The notes under the pieces are model-generated. The model was not told where the DNA came from. It worked only from the letters and a program-made list of their open reading frames with translations, and ran no database searches. A DNA stretch of 64,000 bases from Cryptomeria japonica (taxonomy: Eukaryota; Streptophyta; Pinopsida; Cupressales; Cupressaceae), in assembly GCF_030272615.1 (NCBI RefSeq), contig NC_081414.1:52446636-52510635 (forward strand), in the 5' to 3' direction. This document shows positions 20,877-31,788 of the stretch, one piece after another. Every line of letters starts with the position of its first letter. Position 1 is the stretch's first letter. The translations under genes were made by a program, and so were the position numbers.

Positions 20877-23221
20877 AGACAATGCAATTTTAAGCATTGT
20901 TTCAAAGAACAATAATAAAAATGCCCCAGACGATAATAATGACATATGCATGCCCCCTTGAGGAATTGGCCGGAAACATGCAAAGAAGAGGCCAATTGAT
21001 CGATAAAAATGATAGAAAATGATAGGATCAAACGGACTGCCAAGACTGACGGAAGAAATGTTAGTAAGAAGAAATTAGACAGAGGACAGTTAGAGATGAA
21101 GAAAAAACCCTTGCTTTCACAAATGCACAGAAGTAGGTGAGAACCTTTATTTTAATGTAGCAAAATGGATGCGTAGCATCATGGCATGGAAGGCCAGAGC
21201 TGAAAGGCAACCCTTTTTGCAAAAGACAGACACATCGCAGACAAACAGCAATCACAACAAAAAAGAAAGGAACCATGAACCATCTTGGTCACTCTAAATC
21301 ACTCAGTGACATCATCGAGAAACATAGGAACATGATTGAAGATAAATCAATAAAAAAATAAGATGCACAAATTCCAACAAGTCAAACAAACATCTTGATC
21401 TTCATTGTCAAAAGTTGAAAGTGTTGATAGGACGATCATGCTATCTGGTTTCAGGACATGTGATACCCCGTCTAAGATATGACACAGTCTGGTTTCGAGT
21501 ATACCACACCCTGTATTAGACCCATGATAGTAGTGACAAGGACAAATGATATTGATGGTAACGTTCGATTGATATGACAATTGTGATCAGTTTGAATGTC
21601 TGGTTTGATTGAAAAAGTTCATCTATTTAACACATGATTTCATTAAAGCATAGCATTGGATTGCGAGTCATTGGATGTATACTCAGTGATCTTTCTTATG
21701 CACAAAAGGGATCATTTATTGCAAAATGCGTGATGCCAAAGAAATTGCTGTTTTGAAATTTTACAATTTTTTTCAGGACTTTATATGACTTTTTTAGGGA
21801 TTTTTTTTTTTCAGGACATTTTGCAATTTATTTTGAATTATTTCAAGACATTTTTCAAATTTTTTGGATTATTTCAAGACATTTTTCAATTTTTTTGAAT
21901 TATTTCAGGACATTTTTCAATTTTTATGATTTTGCCCCCAGTGTCTAGCAAGGCAAGGAATATGACAGGTGAATAAATAGGCTTGCTGAAATGACGGTGG
22001 ATAGAGGGAAGACAAAGGCCTTTTATCATGGAGACAATGGGGATGTAATTTTCAAGGGCTATTGCGTGATGGGACAAGAGACTGGATATGACAATGTAAA
22101 GCAGGAACATGGCATGAGGGACATGTCAAGAGGTTTTTGAAACCATGCTTAAATTTTTGTGTCCTTATGTCAGATCAAGATCAAGGAATGAAAAAGGGTG
22201 TATGGATAGTGATAAGATATGGATAGGATAAGCAAGACCAAGAATGGATAAGGGACATGGATTGAAGGTCGGGATAGGATACGGGATAGTGGCAGAAAGT
22301 TGCAATAAGCTAGGGAATATGGATGAAAGGTTATAATAAGCAAATGGATAAATGACCAAAATCTATGATAGACTGAAAGCTACAAACAAGATGCATGATG
22401 CTCATGAAGATCGTCAGCCTTGTCAAGATCAAAGGTGGAAAGGGAAACTGGACATGAGGGACAATAGGATATGAAGGGTAATGACAAGGGCTAGATAGGA
22501 TAGTGAAGGGCAATAAGATATGAAGGAGGAAACCTGCCCCCAAGTATGGTATGCAAGAAGTTCATAGATTACGCATAATGCCTGTTTGTCAGGTTTTCAT
22601 CACGGTACTTTCCCAAAGCGCCTATTTGCCAGGTTTTCACCAGTGGACAAATTACTTTTCTTTACTTTTTTCTTTTTCTTTTCTTTTTTTTTTTTCTTTT
22701 TTTTTTAACTTTTTTTTTTTTTGGATTTTGACTTTTTCAATAGAAGATGGACACATGATAGGGGATGGAAGGAGGACTCAAGCGTCTTTTTGTTTGGATA
22801 GTTGCCTTGAAAAAAATGGACCATGACCTTTAAAAGTATGCTCAAAGACGTTGGTAGGATAAGGACATGGAAAAAGAGATGAAACTAAGGCAAGGATTTA
22901 TGTAAAGGATTGGATCAAAGGGATGGAAGGATGGAAAATATGCATTGGATAATGGATAGGGTATTGGAAGAATTGTGCTTCAGTGGATAGAAATGTTGGC
23001 AAGATCGACATTGGCACACACCTTGAGGGGTGATGGACTGATGGAGGAAAGATGTATCTCAGATTATGAGATTTGGATGGAGGAAAGGATAGTGATTCTG
23101 GGACATAAGGGCCCAAAATGGATGAAGAAGGTGGTGGAGGAACAGATTTGAGAGGTTTGGATGGAGGAAAGGCAATTTTGGATGCCAAGTTGGATTTTTC
23201 TTTTTGTGCTTCAAGAAGCTG
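20877..23221 (-). other. 3' untranslated region of the nested element
   Basis: About 2.3 kb without a supported gene. Near 21,425-21,530 are two degenerate copies of the CAGG..TCCT..GAAACCAGA unit that is repeated 16 times in the Tat 3' UTR. Near 22,570-22,645 are two copies of the GTGAAAACCTGGCAAAcAGGC hairpin element also found at 33,218-33,240. A T-rich low-complexity stretch lies at 22,655-22,730. Confidence 0.75.
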
Positions 23222-24872
23222 CTATGGGATCCACATGGTTTTTGATTTTTCATGCTTTTGTGGTTCCTTGGAGTGCATTGCTTGCACAAGGGATTTAGGA
23301 ACCCATATATATTTTGACTTTGCTTTATTTTTCTTAGTGGGCCTTTGTGGCCTTTTAGATATATTTTTTTCTTTATAGACCAAATTTTGCTTTGCTTTGA
23401 CATGTCGATTATATTGGACATGTTGATCCTTAAATACATGTGGATTTTTAGACTTATGACTTTTATGCTTGGCATCCAAATTGCTTGGAAGAAGGAATGA
23501 ATGTCGGTGTGGATGGGAATGATATGGAGGCCTGTGGGATGGATGGAAGGTTCTCCAAGATGTATGCCTTTGTTGATGTTGCATAGGGGACGAAGGGATA
23601 TAAGGACCTAATATGGATGGAAGATATGATGGGGAAGGGATATGTTTGGATTTTGAAGGGATGTTGGATTTAGTAGGGGTACCCACGTCTTGAGGAATTT
23701 CACTGAGGCCATGACCCTTAAGATCTTCTTTGATATGGAGGGGTTCTTTCTCATGAAGGTCTACTCCTTTGCCTTTATGAATATCTTGACTTGTAGGATA
23801 CTCTTTTCTTTGGGAAGAAGACGCGAGTCCATTATGAGGTGGATATGATATGAGAGAAATAATGAGATCTTGAAGTGGATCAGATTGCACCAAAGTGGAA
23901 GAACCCATTATGCATGTTGAGGGTTCATGAACATCTTGCACTGACACATTAGAATCATGAAGGGGATTAGGATCATGTTGTGGACATGGTTCAATGACAG
24001 GCTCTTCAAGAGATGGAATGGGAGGAATAATGGGATCATCACAAGAAATATGATCTTGGAGTGGATATGCTGGATTAAGACAAGGAGATGGAGGAACAAG
24101 TGGATCTTGTGGAGGATCTAAAGGAATAATTTGATCTTGACAAGGAGGAAGATCATTGGAATCCTCTTTAAAGGTGCTTTGCTCTTGACTTTCAATGGGA
24201 TCATCGAAAAGGATGGAAGGGATATCTAGATATTTCTCAGGAAGTGGAATGTCAATGGGATTTGAAAGGACATTATGTTCATGAAATGGAAGGGGATCAT
24301 TTGGGATTGGATGAACTGGGATATCTTGATCTTGCTCGGGGAATGGAGTGTCAATACAACTTTGGATAGGATGGACAAGAATAAGGGAATCATTGTGAGT
24401 GTCTGGGGAAATGGGATCCTGGTCAACAATTGGATGGGATGATAAGGTTTCAGGATCTCGATCTTCATCTATTTCAAGACACATTTCTTCACGCTCTAAA
24501 TTATCCTCTTGACATGGGGTTAGACTTTGGATATGCATGGAGGATTCTGACAAGGGATCAATGTTTTGGCATGAAGGAAATACACTTTGAACATTTGTGA
24601 TGGATTCTGGCAAGGAATCAATGCTTGAACATGAGGAAGAGGGACTTCAAATAGGGTCCTCTAAAACAGGTAATCGCAATAAAGTGCATGGTGGCATTGG
24701 GTCTTGTATTTCTGAAACATGACAAGGATGTGCATCATGAATTGGATTATCTTGGCAATCAATTATGGATAGCTCTTGGATAATTGCATCCTTGGGTGTA
24801 TTATTTGATGAGGACAATATGGAAGGTTCTTGTGAAACTTCTAGAGGTGTAGGGATAGATGCCACTGGAGAG
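23222..24872 (-). pseudogene. Nested element ORF2: Pro/Asp/His-rich protein, function unknown
   Basis: A 463-residue open stretch (24,613-23,222) with no ATG at its start, continuing an upstream frame (24,946-24,647) through frame changes. The first two thirds are acidic and Pro/Ile/Gln-rich (repeated QDPI, PPIPSLEEP-like phrases). The C-terminus is strongly basic (KHKSHKSKNPHVF, KRPQRPTKKNKAKSKYIWVPKSL). No enzyme motif is seen. A basic, nucleic-acid-binding tail after an acidic spacer is compatible with a gag-like role, but that is speculation. Confidence 0.5.
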
Positions 24873-25745
24873 TCAATTTTGCTTGCGAGGGAATGAGGCA
24901 TTGCTAGACATAAGTGTATTATTTTGATCTTCCTCAAAGAACTCACTTGGTAATTTCCTTAAGAGCATTGCAATAAAGCCACCTTTCTTTCGAGGTTTTG
25001 ACATGATTGTATCTGGAATTTGAACTTGTTTGGCAAGGAGTTGGTTCTGATCTAATGTCATGTTTTGATATTGGACTTGGTTCAATTGTTTTGACATGTT
25101 TGAAACTTGGGTTGGTGTGCACTGCAACCTTTTTTTTTGAATGTTTGGTTGTGGTTGTTGACATTGATTTTCCACCATTGGTTGAACTATTTGTTGACAT
25201 TTTATGGCTGGTTGGACATATTGTTGAAATTGGACCATTGGTTGTATTGGTTGTATATGTTGAACAATTGGTTGAACCATTGGTTGTATTGGTTGAAAAT
25301 CTGATTGATAGTAAACACCTTCTTGTTCTTGTTGTGGAGGCACATAATGTTGAAATTGATGTTGTCTCCTTTCTTGAAATTGTTTCATCATCTCTATTTG
25401 TGAGAGGAGAGTTGGTATGTCTGATCGTTCAAGAAGAGATCTTACATCAATTGGCTCAATCTTTGGATTTTGACCTTGAAATTTTTGAAACATTTTGGAC
25501 ATTTGTGATCTATTCTTCTCAATGTTGTTCACTCTTTGTTCCAATATTTCCTCTTCTTGAGCTAGTTTCTCCTCTAGTTTTTGTATTTGGAGACTTGTTT
25601 CATCATAAAGAGTTTGATTGATATTGCCTTGTTGTTGGGTTCGATATAATTGTGATTGCCTTGGATTAAAATTCGATTGCATTGTCGGTTGATATGTCAA
25701 ACTTTGTTGCATCATTGGTTCTTGGAACCTTGTTTCAATAGACAT
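24873..25745 (-). CDS. Nested element ORF1: Gln-rich coiled-coil protein, function unknown
   Basis: ATG at 25,745, about 290 residues, uninterrupted. A Gln/Asn-rich start is followed by a likely coiled coil (QIQKLEEKLAQEEEILEQRV, around residues 55-75) and long Gln/Pro/Val repeats (PIQPMVQ, VQPIVQHIQ). It has no capsid fold, finger or protease motif that I recognise and is unlike the Tat gag. It overlaps the next frame by about 70 bp. It may be an accessory protein or a heavily modified gag; confidence in function is low. Confidence 0.5.
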   Translation of the reverse strand: MSIETRFQEPMMQQSLTYQPTMQSNFNPRQSQLYRTQQQGNINQTLYDETSLQIQKLEEKLAQEEEILEQRVNNIEKNRSQMSKMFQKFQGQNPKIEPIDVRSLLERSDIPTLLSQIEMMKQFQERRQHQFQHYVPPQQEQEGVYYQSDFQPIQPMVQPIVQHIQPIQPMVQFQQYVQPAIKCQQIVQPMVENQCQQPQPNIQKKRLQCTPTQVSNMSKQLNQVQYQNMTLDQNQLLAKQVQIPDTIMSKPRKKGGFIAMLLRKLPSEFFEEDQNNTLMSSNASFPRKQN

Positions 25746-26871
25746 GTCACTATGCAAATGCAATATTTTTGGAATTTTTCAAGGGCAATATATGATATGC
25801 AACTAAATGCAAACTAAATGAATGAGAATGCAATCTATGGCAAGAATGCAACCTATGTTTTTGGTTGTTTTCCAAGATTTTGACAAACTTTTTGGAATGC
25901 AAATCTAAGAGAGACCCTTAGGAAATTGAAATGATGTCTAGACCTCAAAGGACAAAAGGACTAAGTGACAAAGGACAAGGTGATAACGTCTCCCCTATAT
26001 GCTTGGATACTAAGCTAGGTTTGACCAAATGATATTGATGACAAAAGGGTAAAAGATTTAATAAGGTCTAGACTTCCTAACAATGACTTAGGGTTTATCA
26101 AAGATTTGGATTACTCAAGTATGACAAAACCTAGTTTTGAGACTATATGGAAAAAGGGACAATTACCATGCAAGTGACCCTAATATGATATGATAATGAC
26201 CTAAGCTTGATGAAGATACCTAGGGTATGCAAATATGAATGTATGACAATGGTATGACTTTAATGCAAGAGGACACATGCAAATGGATGACCCTTATTGA
26301 TATGCAAAGGAGTATGACTTAGGTGAAACCTAACCTTGGTACTTGACAATGAATTTTGCAAAATGCAACCTAGGATGAACCTAAATGTAAGTGACATGAA
26401 TGTTGAGACAAGATTTTGAACAATGTTTGACAACCATGTTTGAAGGTGTTTTGAACTTTGTTGGATGAAATGTTCTTATGTTTAACCTTGTTTTGAATCA
26501 ATTTGCCTTGTTTTTGCAATGAGATGCAATTCAACTTTTGACAAGCAAAGAAGACAAGATATTTCAACTTAGACCCAAGACAATCATGCTCATTCACACA
26601 TTTCTTATGGTAGGCAAGGACATTAGGTACTTGAGAGGTAGACTCATTATGAGATTCAAGGAGAATACATAGATGCTTGACCCCATGGTCTCCATTCCAT
26701 GACAATCACTTCTCAGGGCAGCCAAACATCAGTCCCCATGGAAATCTCCCATGGCGAACTTAGTATCTCTTCCAAGTATCCAAAATTGTCCTTCTCAAGC
26801 AACTAGAAGGGTTTTTGGCCTCTAAAACAAAGTGTGTAGTAAGGATTTCTGTTAAGTGTTACTCCTTGATG

Positions 26872-26938
26872 TCACGCAAGCGTGATTGAGACATTAAGCC
26901 CATCAAGATACCAAACAAAAGTAGTCGCGCAAGCACGA
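26872..26938 (-). repeat. Module II hairpins in the nested element leader
   Basis: On the minus strand: TCGTG-CTTG-CGCGA (26,925-26,938) and TCACG-CTTG-CGTGA (26,872-26,885). The CTTG loop and the G-C closing pair match the Tat copies, while stem pairs vary and still pair (one G.T). Confidence 0.82.
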
Positions 26939-27226
26939 TTTAGACCTTGAGGCCCTACTTAGATGTTGATATGAGAAAGAGTTCAAGGGTCATCACTTCC
27001 CAAGTAACTGCAATTCCCACGTAACCCTTCCTTCAAAGCTTTCGCTCATCAGGTATTTTTTTATAGTGAGTTAGAATGCCAAGGTATTCTAGCCATACTC
27101 ACTTTGGGTCGTTCCCTTCTCACGATTATCACTTTCTTGCAAAAGCAAATGGTCGGGAAGGCAAACCCTCTAAAGATGACACACAATCAAAAACATGAGC
27201 ATGGTATTGAAGATCTAGATTTTTGA

Positions 27227-27244
27227 TCACCCTAAGAAGGATGA
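27227..27244 (-). repeat. Module I hairpin in the nested element leader
   Basis: On the minus strand TCATCC-TTCTTA-GGGTGA follows GTAGGAGAGTATGCTC. The arms differ from those in Tat (TTGTCT/AGACAA) yet remain complementary, with one G.T pair. Confidence 0.75.
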
Positions 27245-27807
27245 GAGCATACTCTCCTACTCCAATGTCAAACTCAACAATCAAAGCAAACACATGTTCA
27301 TTCCAACCTATTTAAAAATCACTAGGTGCCTAAAACATTAATGACAAACACCAAGTTTAGTTGTTTCTCCAAGGCAACCTGCAAAAACCCAAGTTAGAAG
27401 TTTGAGGTGTTTATTCTTTGACTATCGATTCTGCATAAAACATGTTAGTAGTTTCACTTGTTGTCTTTGCCATGCGTATGCCAAGATGCTGCATAGATAA
27501 TTAGTACCAAAAACCAAAACACAGAAAATAGAATACAAAAACAAGACAATTTTTTAAGCAAAACACTGTCTTTTTACCTCTGTTCTGGACTTTACACAGG
27601 CGCAGAACTCATGACATAGGCGCAAAACTCATGACACATGCGCAAAATGTCTTCAACACAGGCAAAGGATGCTCAACACAGGTGCAAGTTGTCTTACATA
27701 GGTGCAGAAGTTCCCAGAAAACCCGGCACTGCCCCGTTTTTGGGTTTTTTGACCTACAAATCAACTCAAAAGCACTCAAAAACATAGTTAAGGGGTTAGA
27801 TGGTTAA

Positions 27808-27826
27808 GTTCACACCGGGTTCACCA
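27808..27826 (-). promoter_or_regulatory. Primer-binding site TGGTGAACCCGGTGTGAAC, nested element
   Basis: On the minus strand, 5 nt inside the 5' LTR. It is nearly identical to the primer site of the GAG-only element and unlike that of the Tat element. Confidence 0.88.
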
Positions 27827-27831
27827 ATTAA

Positions 27832-28532
27832 TGTAGCTAGGAAATTAGGAATCATCACAAGCAAATCAAAATACTAATCTAGCTCAATCACGAAAGCCCA
27901 AAAGTAATGATCTATCCTAAACACACTCAATAAAGACATAAAGATAAAACATTCAAAAGTAAATACTATGCAAACCATATGTGGATATGAATGCTTCCTT
28001 CATGCGGCTCCATTGTTCTTCTTTCCTCTTCAAATAGTTTGGTTGTGGATCTCATCTACAAGTGCACACACATGATTGAAAGCAAGTAGGTAAGAAAATT
28101 GCTCAAAAGTACTCGAAGCGTGATTGATTAGAAATTCGATAATCTGGTTAGGGGTTAAAAATGCGATCAATTGGGGCCCTTGATTGAAGAAATTCATCCA
28201 ATTTATAGACAAATTGGAGAGATGGATCAAATTAGCATGATAATGATTCAAATGGAAATTCAAATCAAGAATAGCAAAATTATGACATGTGTATGACAAA
28301 TTGCTATACAAGGATTGATGACGAATCATGACTAAAAATTGCTATCAACAAGACCTAATTCGAAAGCGAGAAAAATGAGGAATGCAGAAGAAGGACTCGA
28401 TGCTTGCAAATGATAAAGACCAAGTGCGTGACATAGGAGAAAATGTTAATGCGACACAGAAACCTAAAATGAGGCAATGCGCAAATGTTAAAGTATGACT
28501 CTGCAAGTGCTGACCATTTTTAGGTGTCTATA
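27832..28532 (-). repeat. Nested element LTR with internal deletion (5' LTR in element sense)
   Basis: 701 bp. It matches 19,632-20,861 except for a deletion of about 530 bp, joined at AAGGATTGATGAC, where the long LTR has similar short words (GGATTTATGAC and AGATTGATGAC) at the two breakpoints. The last dinucleotide is TA instead of CA, a single transition. Confidence 0.9.
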
Positions 28533-28537
28533 GACAC

Positions 28538-29900
28538 ATCAGGAAGGATCACAATAAAGGCATATGATGATGTAGAAAGAATTTCAAAGGGCATGATCAC
28601 CTCACCTCTTCAAGTGGGCCCCATTACAATTGAAACCCCTTGCCAAGTACTAGATCTTGATCTCCCCTACAACATTCTCCTCGGGAGGCCATTGATTCAT
28701 TCCTTGCAGGTCGTACCCTCCACCTATCACCAATGCATCAAATTCCCCTATAATGGAAGAGATATCACTATCAAAGGTGATCCCCAACCCTTTCAATATT
28801 GCAAACTATTAGAGGGGAAGCATCCGTATCATTGCCCACTAAATAGACCCTCGCCAACGCCTCCATCTGACACATCAAATGTTGCCTCCACATCAGCCCA
28901 ACCAGATAATCAAATCAAGATCTTGGACAATGGTTGTGGAGAATACAAATTGGAGGACGTCTTATTAATAGGCAACCTCCCTCTCTCTCCTAAGTCATTT
29001 GGCAAACTAAAAGAGATAAAAAAGGACCCAAAACTAGTCATGCAATGCCAAAACACTACCTTCCAGCAATGGGGCCCACTTGATAACGAGAGCCTCGAAG
29101 CAGATATCTCTTCATGGCTGTACTATGAAGAAGATGAAGATCCAACAAGAATATCCAAAGAAATGTACCCAAAAGCATCTGCCATAGTTGAAAAAATGGG
29201 TTACAAAGGACACGGCCTGGGACCAGAGGAGAAAGGAAGAAAAACACCCATAAATCCTATATCCTACAGATACAACAGAGGCTTGGGGTACACCCCGGTG
29301 CCTAAGATTACTATTACTGGTGCCCCTTCTAGTCCTTCTTCAGATATTGAAAGCACTGACGAAAAGGAATTCCACAAAATGCCTTATGAATATGAGAAAG
29401 ATGTCTTCTTGGATGCTTATATCAATACCATCACCCCCGTAACCCCTCTCACTTCACATGAGCTACATCTTGTCCATCCTGAACTCATTGACTGGGGCCA
29501 ACAAGACAAACCCACTTTAGATATCTATGTCGATGATAATGCTCTCTTTGCTCTCCTAACAGTGCAAAATATGGAAGATTGTACCAAAATCAAGGGTATT
29601 CAACTACACAAAAAGGGATACTTTGCTAGTCAAGTCAATACCCTTAGCCACAAAAAAGATAATAAAAGAAAAAGATATGATTCCCTAGGTGAAAACCTCC
29701 CTGAGGTGCCTTTGGATGAACAAGAAATAAAAACAAAGGGCGTATCTGAAAGTGAAAACTTGAAAAAAGCACTTGACGATGAGGGATTTGACCTCCCCAC
29801 CATTGGTTACCTTCCATAGGACAAATCAAATTTGTTGATAGAAGAAATAGATAGCATCAACATGGGCATCGAAGTCATTCTAAAAAATGTGCTCATTGCC
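28538..29900 (+). pseudogene. Tat protease C-terminal part and G-patch domain
   Basis: Open for about 430 codons. The protease continues to YNILLGRPLIHSL (about 28,670-28,710), the conserved C-terminal retropepsin block. Around 29,160-29,300 is a G-patch-like segment (IVEKMGYKGHGLGPEEKGR ... RGLGYTP). A G-patch is an RNA-binding motif known downstream of protease in some retroelements. An acidic linker and a basic KKDNKRKRY stretch precede the TAG at 29,818. The linker to RT has a further stop at 29,926. Confidence 0.85.
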
Positions 29901-30800
29901 AAATCCCTCATAGAAATCAAGAAATAAGACTTCATCAACTTCCTTACAGAGGTAAAAATCAATTTTGCATGGTCCTATTCCGATATGCCAGGGTTGGACC
30001 CTGCCTTGGTGGTTCACAATCTCGCCATCTGCCTAGATGCAAAACCTGTAAAACAAAAATTGCACAAAATGCACCCACATATTGCACTCCTGGTCAAGGC
30101 AGAACTCCAAAAGTTGTTAGACGCAGAATTTATCAAACCAATAGATTATGCTGAATGGGTCTCCAACATTGTACCTGTCGGCAAACCTATCGGGGGCATC
30201 TGCATCTGCATAGATTTTCGAGATCTAAATATAGCTTGTCCTAAAGATGATTTCCCGCTCCCCAATATAGACATGATTGTGGACCTTACAACAGGACATA
30301 AAATGTTATCGCTAATGGATGGGTTTTCTGGATACAACCGAATCAGGATAGCAAATGAGGATCAGCATAAAACTGCATTCACAACACCATAGGGTACCTT
30401 CTGTTATTGGGTCATGCCTTTTGGCCTTAAAAATGCTGGAGCTATGTATCAACGGGCAATGACAACAATTTTTCATGACCTCTTGCACAAAATTATGGAA
30501 GACTGCGTGGATGATCTGCTAGGAAAATCCAAGACAAGACAAGAACACATTCCCATTCTAAAACAGATCTTCGAAAGATTGAAAAAATACAAGTTGCGCC
30601 TAATTCCCAAAAAGTGTGTTTGGTGTCACATCGGGAAAACTACTAGGATTCATTGTGTCCCGTAGAGGCATCGAGATTGATCCCGCAAAGGTAAAAGCTA
30701 TTATGGAAATGCCTCCGCCAAAAACTCTCAGACAACTGCGCAATCTCCAGGGAAAACTCCAGTTTGTCAGGCGTTTCATTTCATAGCTAGCAGACAAGTG
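29901..30800 (+). pseudogene. Tat reverse transcriptase, broken
   Basis: RT motifs run from DMPGLDPALVVHNL through VPVGKPIGG, DFRDLNIACPKDDFPLPNID, MPFGLKNAGAMYQRAM and DCVDDLL (about 30,500; Cys replaces the usual Tyr of YVDD). A TAG at 30,390-30,392 stands where the family has Trp (TGG). A 2-nt loss near 30,615 shifts the frame before the GKLLGFIVSRRGIEIDP block. A TAG at 30,784-30,786 sits at a usual Gln position. Confidence 0.92.
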
Positions 30801-31330
30801 CCATCCATTTGCACACCTATTGCATAAAGACACAAAATTTAAATGGGATTGCCTATGTCAAAAGGCCTTTGAGAAATTAAAAGAATATCTAGCATCACCT
30901 CCCATATTGATGCCTCCTACTCCTGGAAAACCCCTTATTTTGTATATATGTGCTACTGCAGTGGCATTGGGGGCATTATTAGCGCAAACAGATTATCAAG
31001 GGAAGGAACATGCCATTTACTATATCAGTCAGATGTTGGTAGGATATGAACTCAATTACACCTCCATTGAAAGAGCATGTTTGGCATTAGTGTTCAGCAC
31101 ACAGAAACTACGACACTATATGCTAAATAATAAGACAAAATTAATTGCTAAAATTGATCCACTTAAATATCTCATGTCCAAGGCTACTCTCACTGGCCGA
31201 ACGGCTAAATGGGTCATGCTCTTAAGCGAGTTTGACATTGAATATGTGGATAGAAAGGCAATCAAGGGACAAGTCATTGCAGATCAGTTGGCTGAAGCTC
31301 CACTTCCAGGCGACCATCTTCTTCTCACAG
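30801..31330 (+). pseudogene. Tat RNase H (canonical, first)
   Basis: Follows RT with FKWDCLCQKAFEKLKEYL, PLILYICATAVALGALL and YTSIERACLALVFSTQKLRHYML, then ADQLAEAPL. It removes the RNA strand after minus-strand synthesis in this family. The first Asp-containing block (usually YI/LAAS..A-like in this lineage) is degenerate, as is usual for Tat elements. Confidence 0.88.
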
Positions 31331-31788
31331 AATTACCAGATGAGTTCATTATGACTGTTACCACATCCTCCACATGGAAATTGTATTTTGATGGCTCCTA
31401 CACTCAAAATGGATCGGGGGGAGGAATATTATCAGTCACACCTCAAGGAGATGGCATCCCAAAATCATACAAGATAGCCTTTGCATGTACCAATAACATA
31501 GCAGAATACGAGGCCCTCATCACAGGTTTACGCTTGGCTATCCACTAGAAAATAAAGGAATTACAAGTCTATGGCAATTCCCAACTCATCATAAAACAAG
31601 TCAATGATGAATACCAGACAAAAGATGATAAACTCCTTCCCTACCATACCATGGTTGAAGATCTTAAGCAACATTTCACAGCAATCAAGTTTGACCAAAT
31701 CCCACGAACAAACAATAGGGTTGCAGATACAATGGCCACCATTGGCTCCCTCCTTCAAATGCTAGCACATAGTTAGAAGTGCAAGTTC
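31331..31788 (+). pseudogene. Tat second RNase H (archaeal type)
   Basis: WKLYFDGSYTQNGSGGGIL (about 31,377) and NNIAEYEALITGLRLAI (about 31,495) are the first catalytic Asp and the catalytic Glu blocks of an archaeal-like RNase H. QVYGNSQLIIKQV and RTNNRVADTMATIGSL complete it. Asn replaces the usual second Asp in YGNSQLI. This domain identifies the Tat clade. Stops at 31,546 and 31,774 interrupt it. Confidence 0.88.

Larger units (their letters stand above)
25746..27807 (-). other. Leader of the nested element, homologous to the Tat leader
   Basis: 2 kb without a gene. From 27,270 down to about 26,690 the minus strand matches the Tat leader 15,730-16,320, including GGCTGCCCTGAGAAGTGA, GGCCAAAAACC(C)TTCTAG and AACTCACTATAA blocks. 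It carries one module I hairpin (27,227-27,244) and two module II hairpins (26,872-26,885; 26,925-26,938). Near 27,590-27,710 are short ACACAGGCGCAAAACT-like tandem repeats. Confidence 0.8.
19632..28532 (-). mobile_element. Non-autonomous Tat-related LTR element (LARD-like) nested in Tat protease
   Basis: An 8.9-kb element on the minus strand with LTRs 19,632-20,861 and 27,832-28,532, GACAC duplication, primer site at 27,808-27,826 and polypurine tract at 20,862-20,876. The interior encodes two unrecognised proteins and no protease, RT or integrase. Its leader and 3' region share several modules with the surrounding Tat element, so I infer it is a parasite of a close Tat relative. Confidence 0.88.

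Noticed and set aside
22655-22730. Functional polypyrimidine or splice signal
   Set aside because: Simple T/C-rich low-complexity DNA inside a non-coding part of a retroelement on the other strand.
25007-25621. Plus-strand 204-codon hydrophobic ORF resembling a membrane protein
   Set aside because: It is the antisense shadow of the Gln-rich minus-strand ORF1. CAA/TTG complementarity turns Gln runs into Leu/Val runs.
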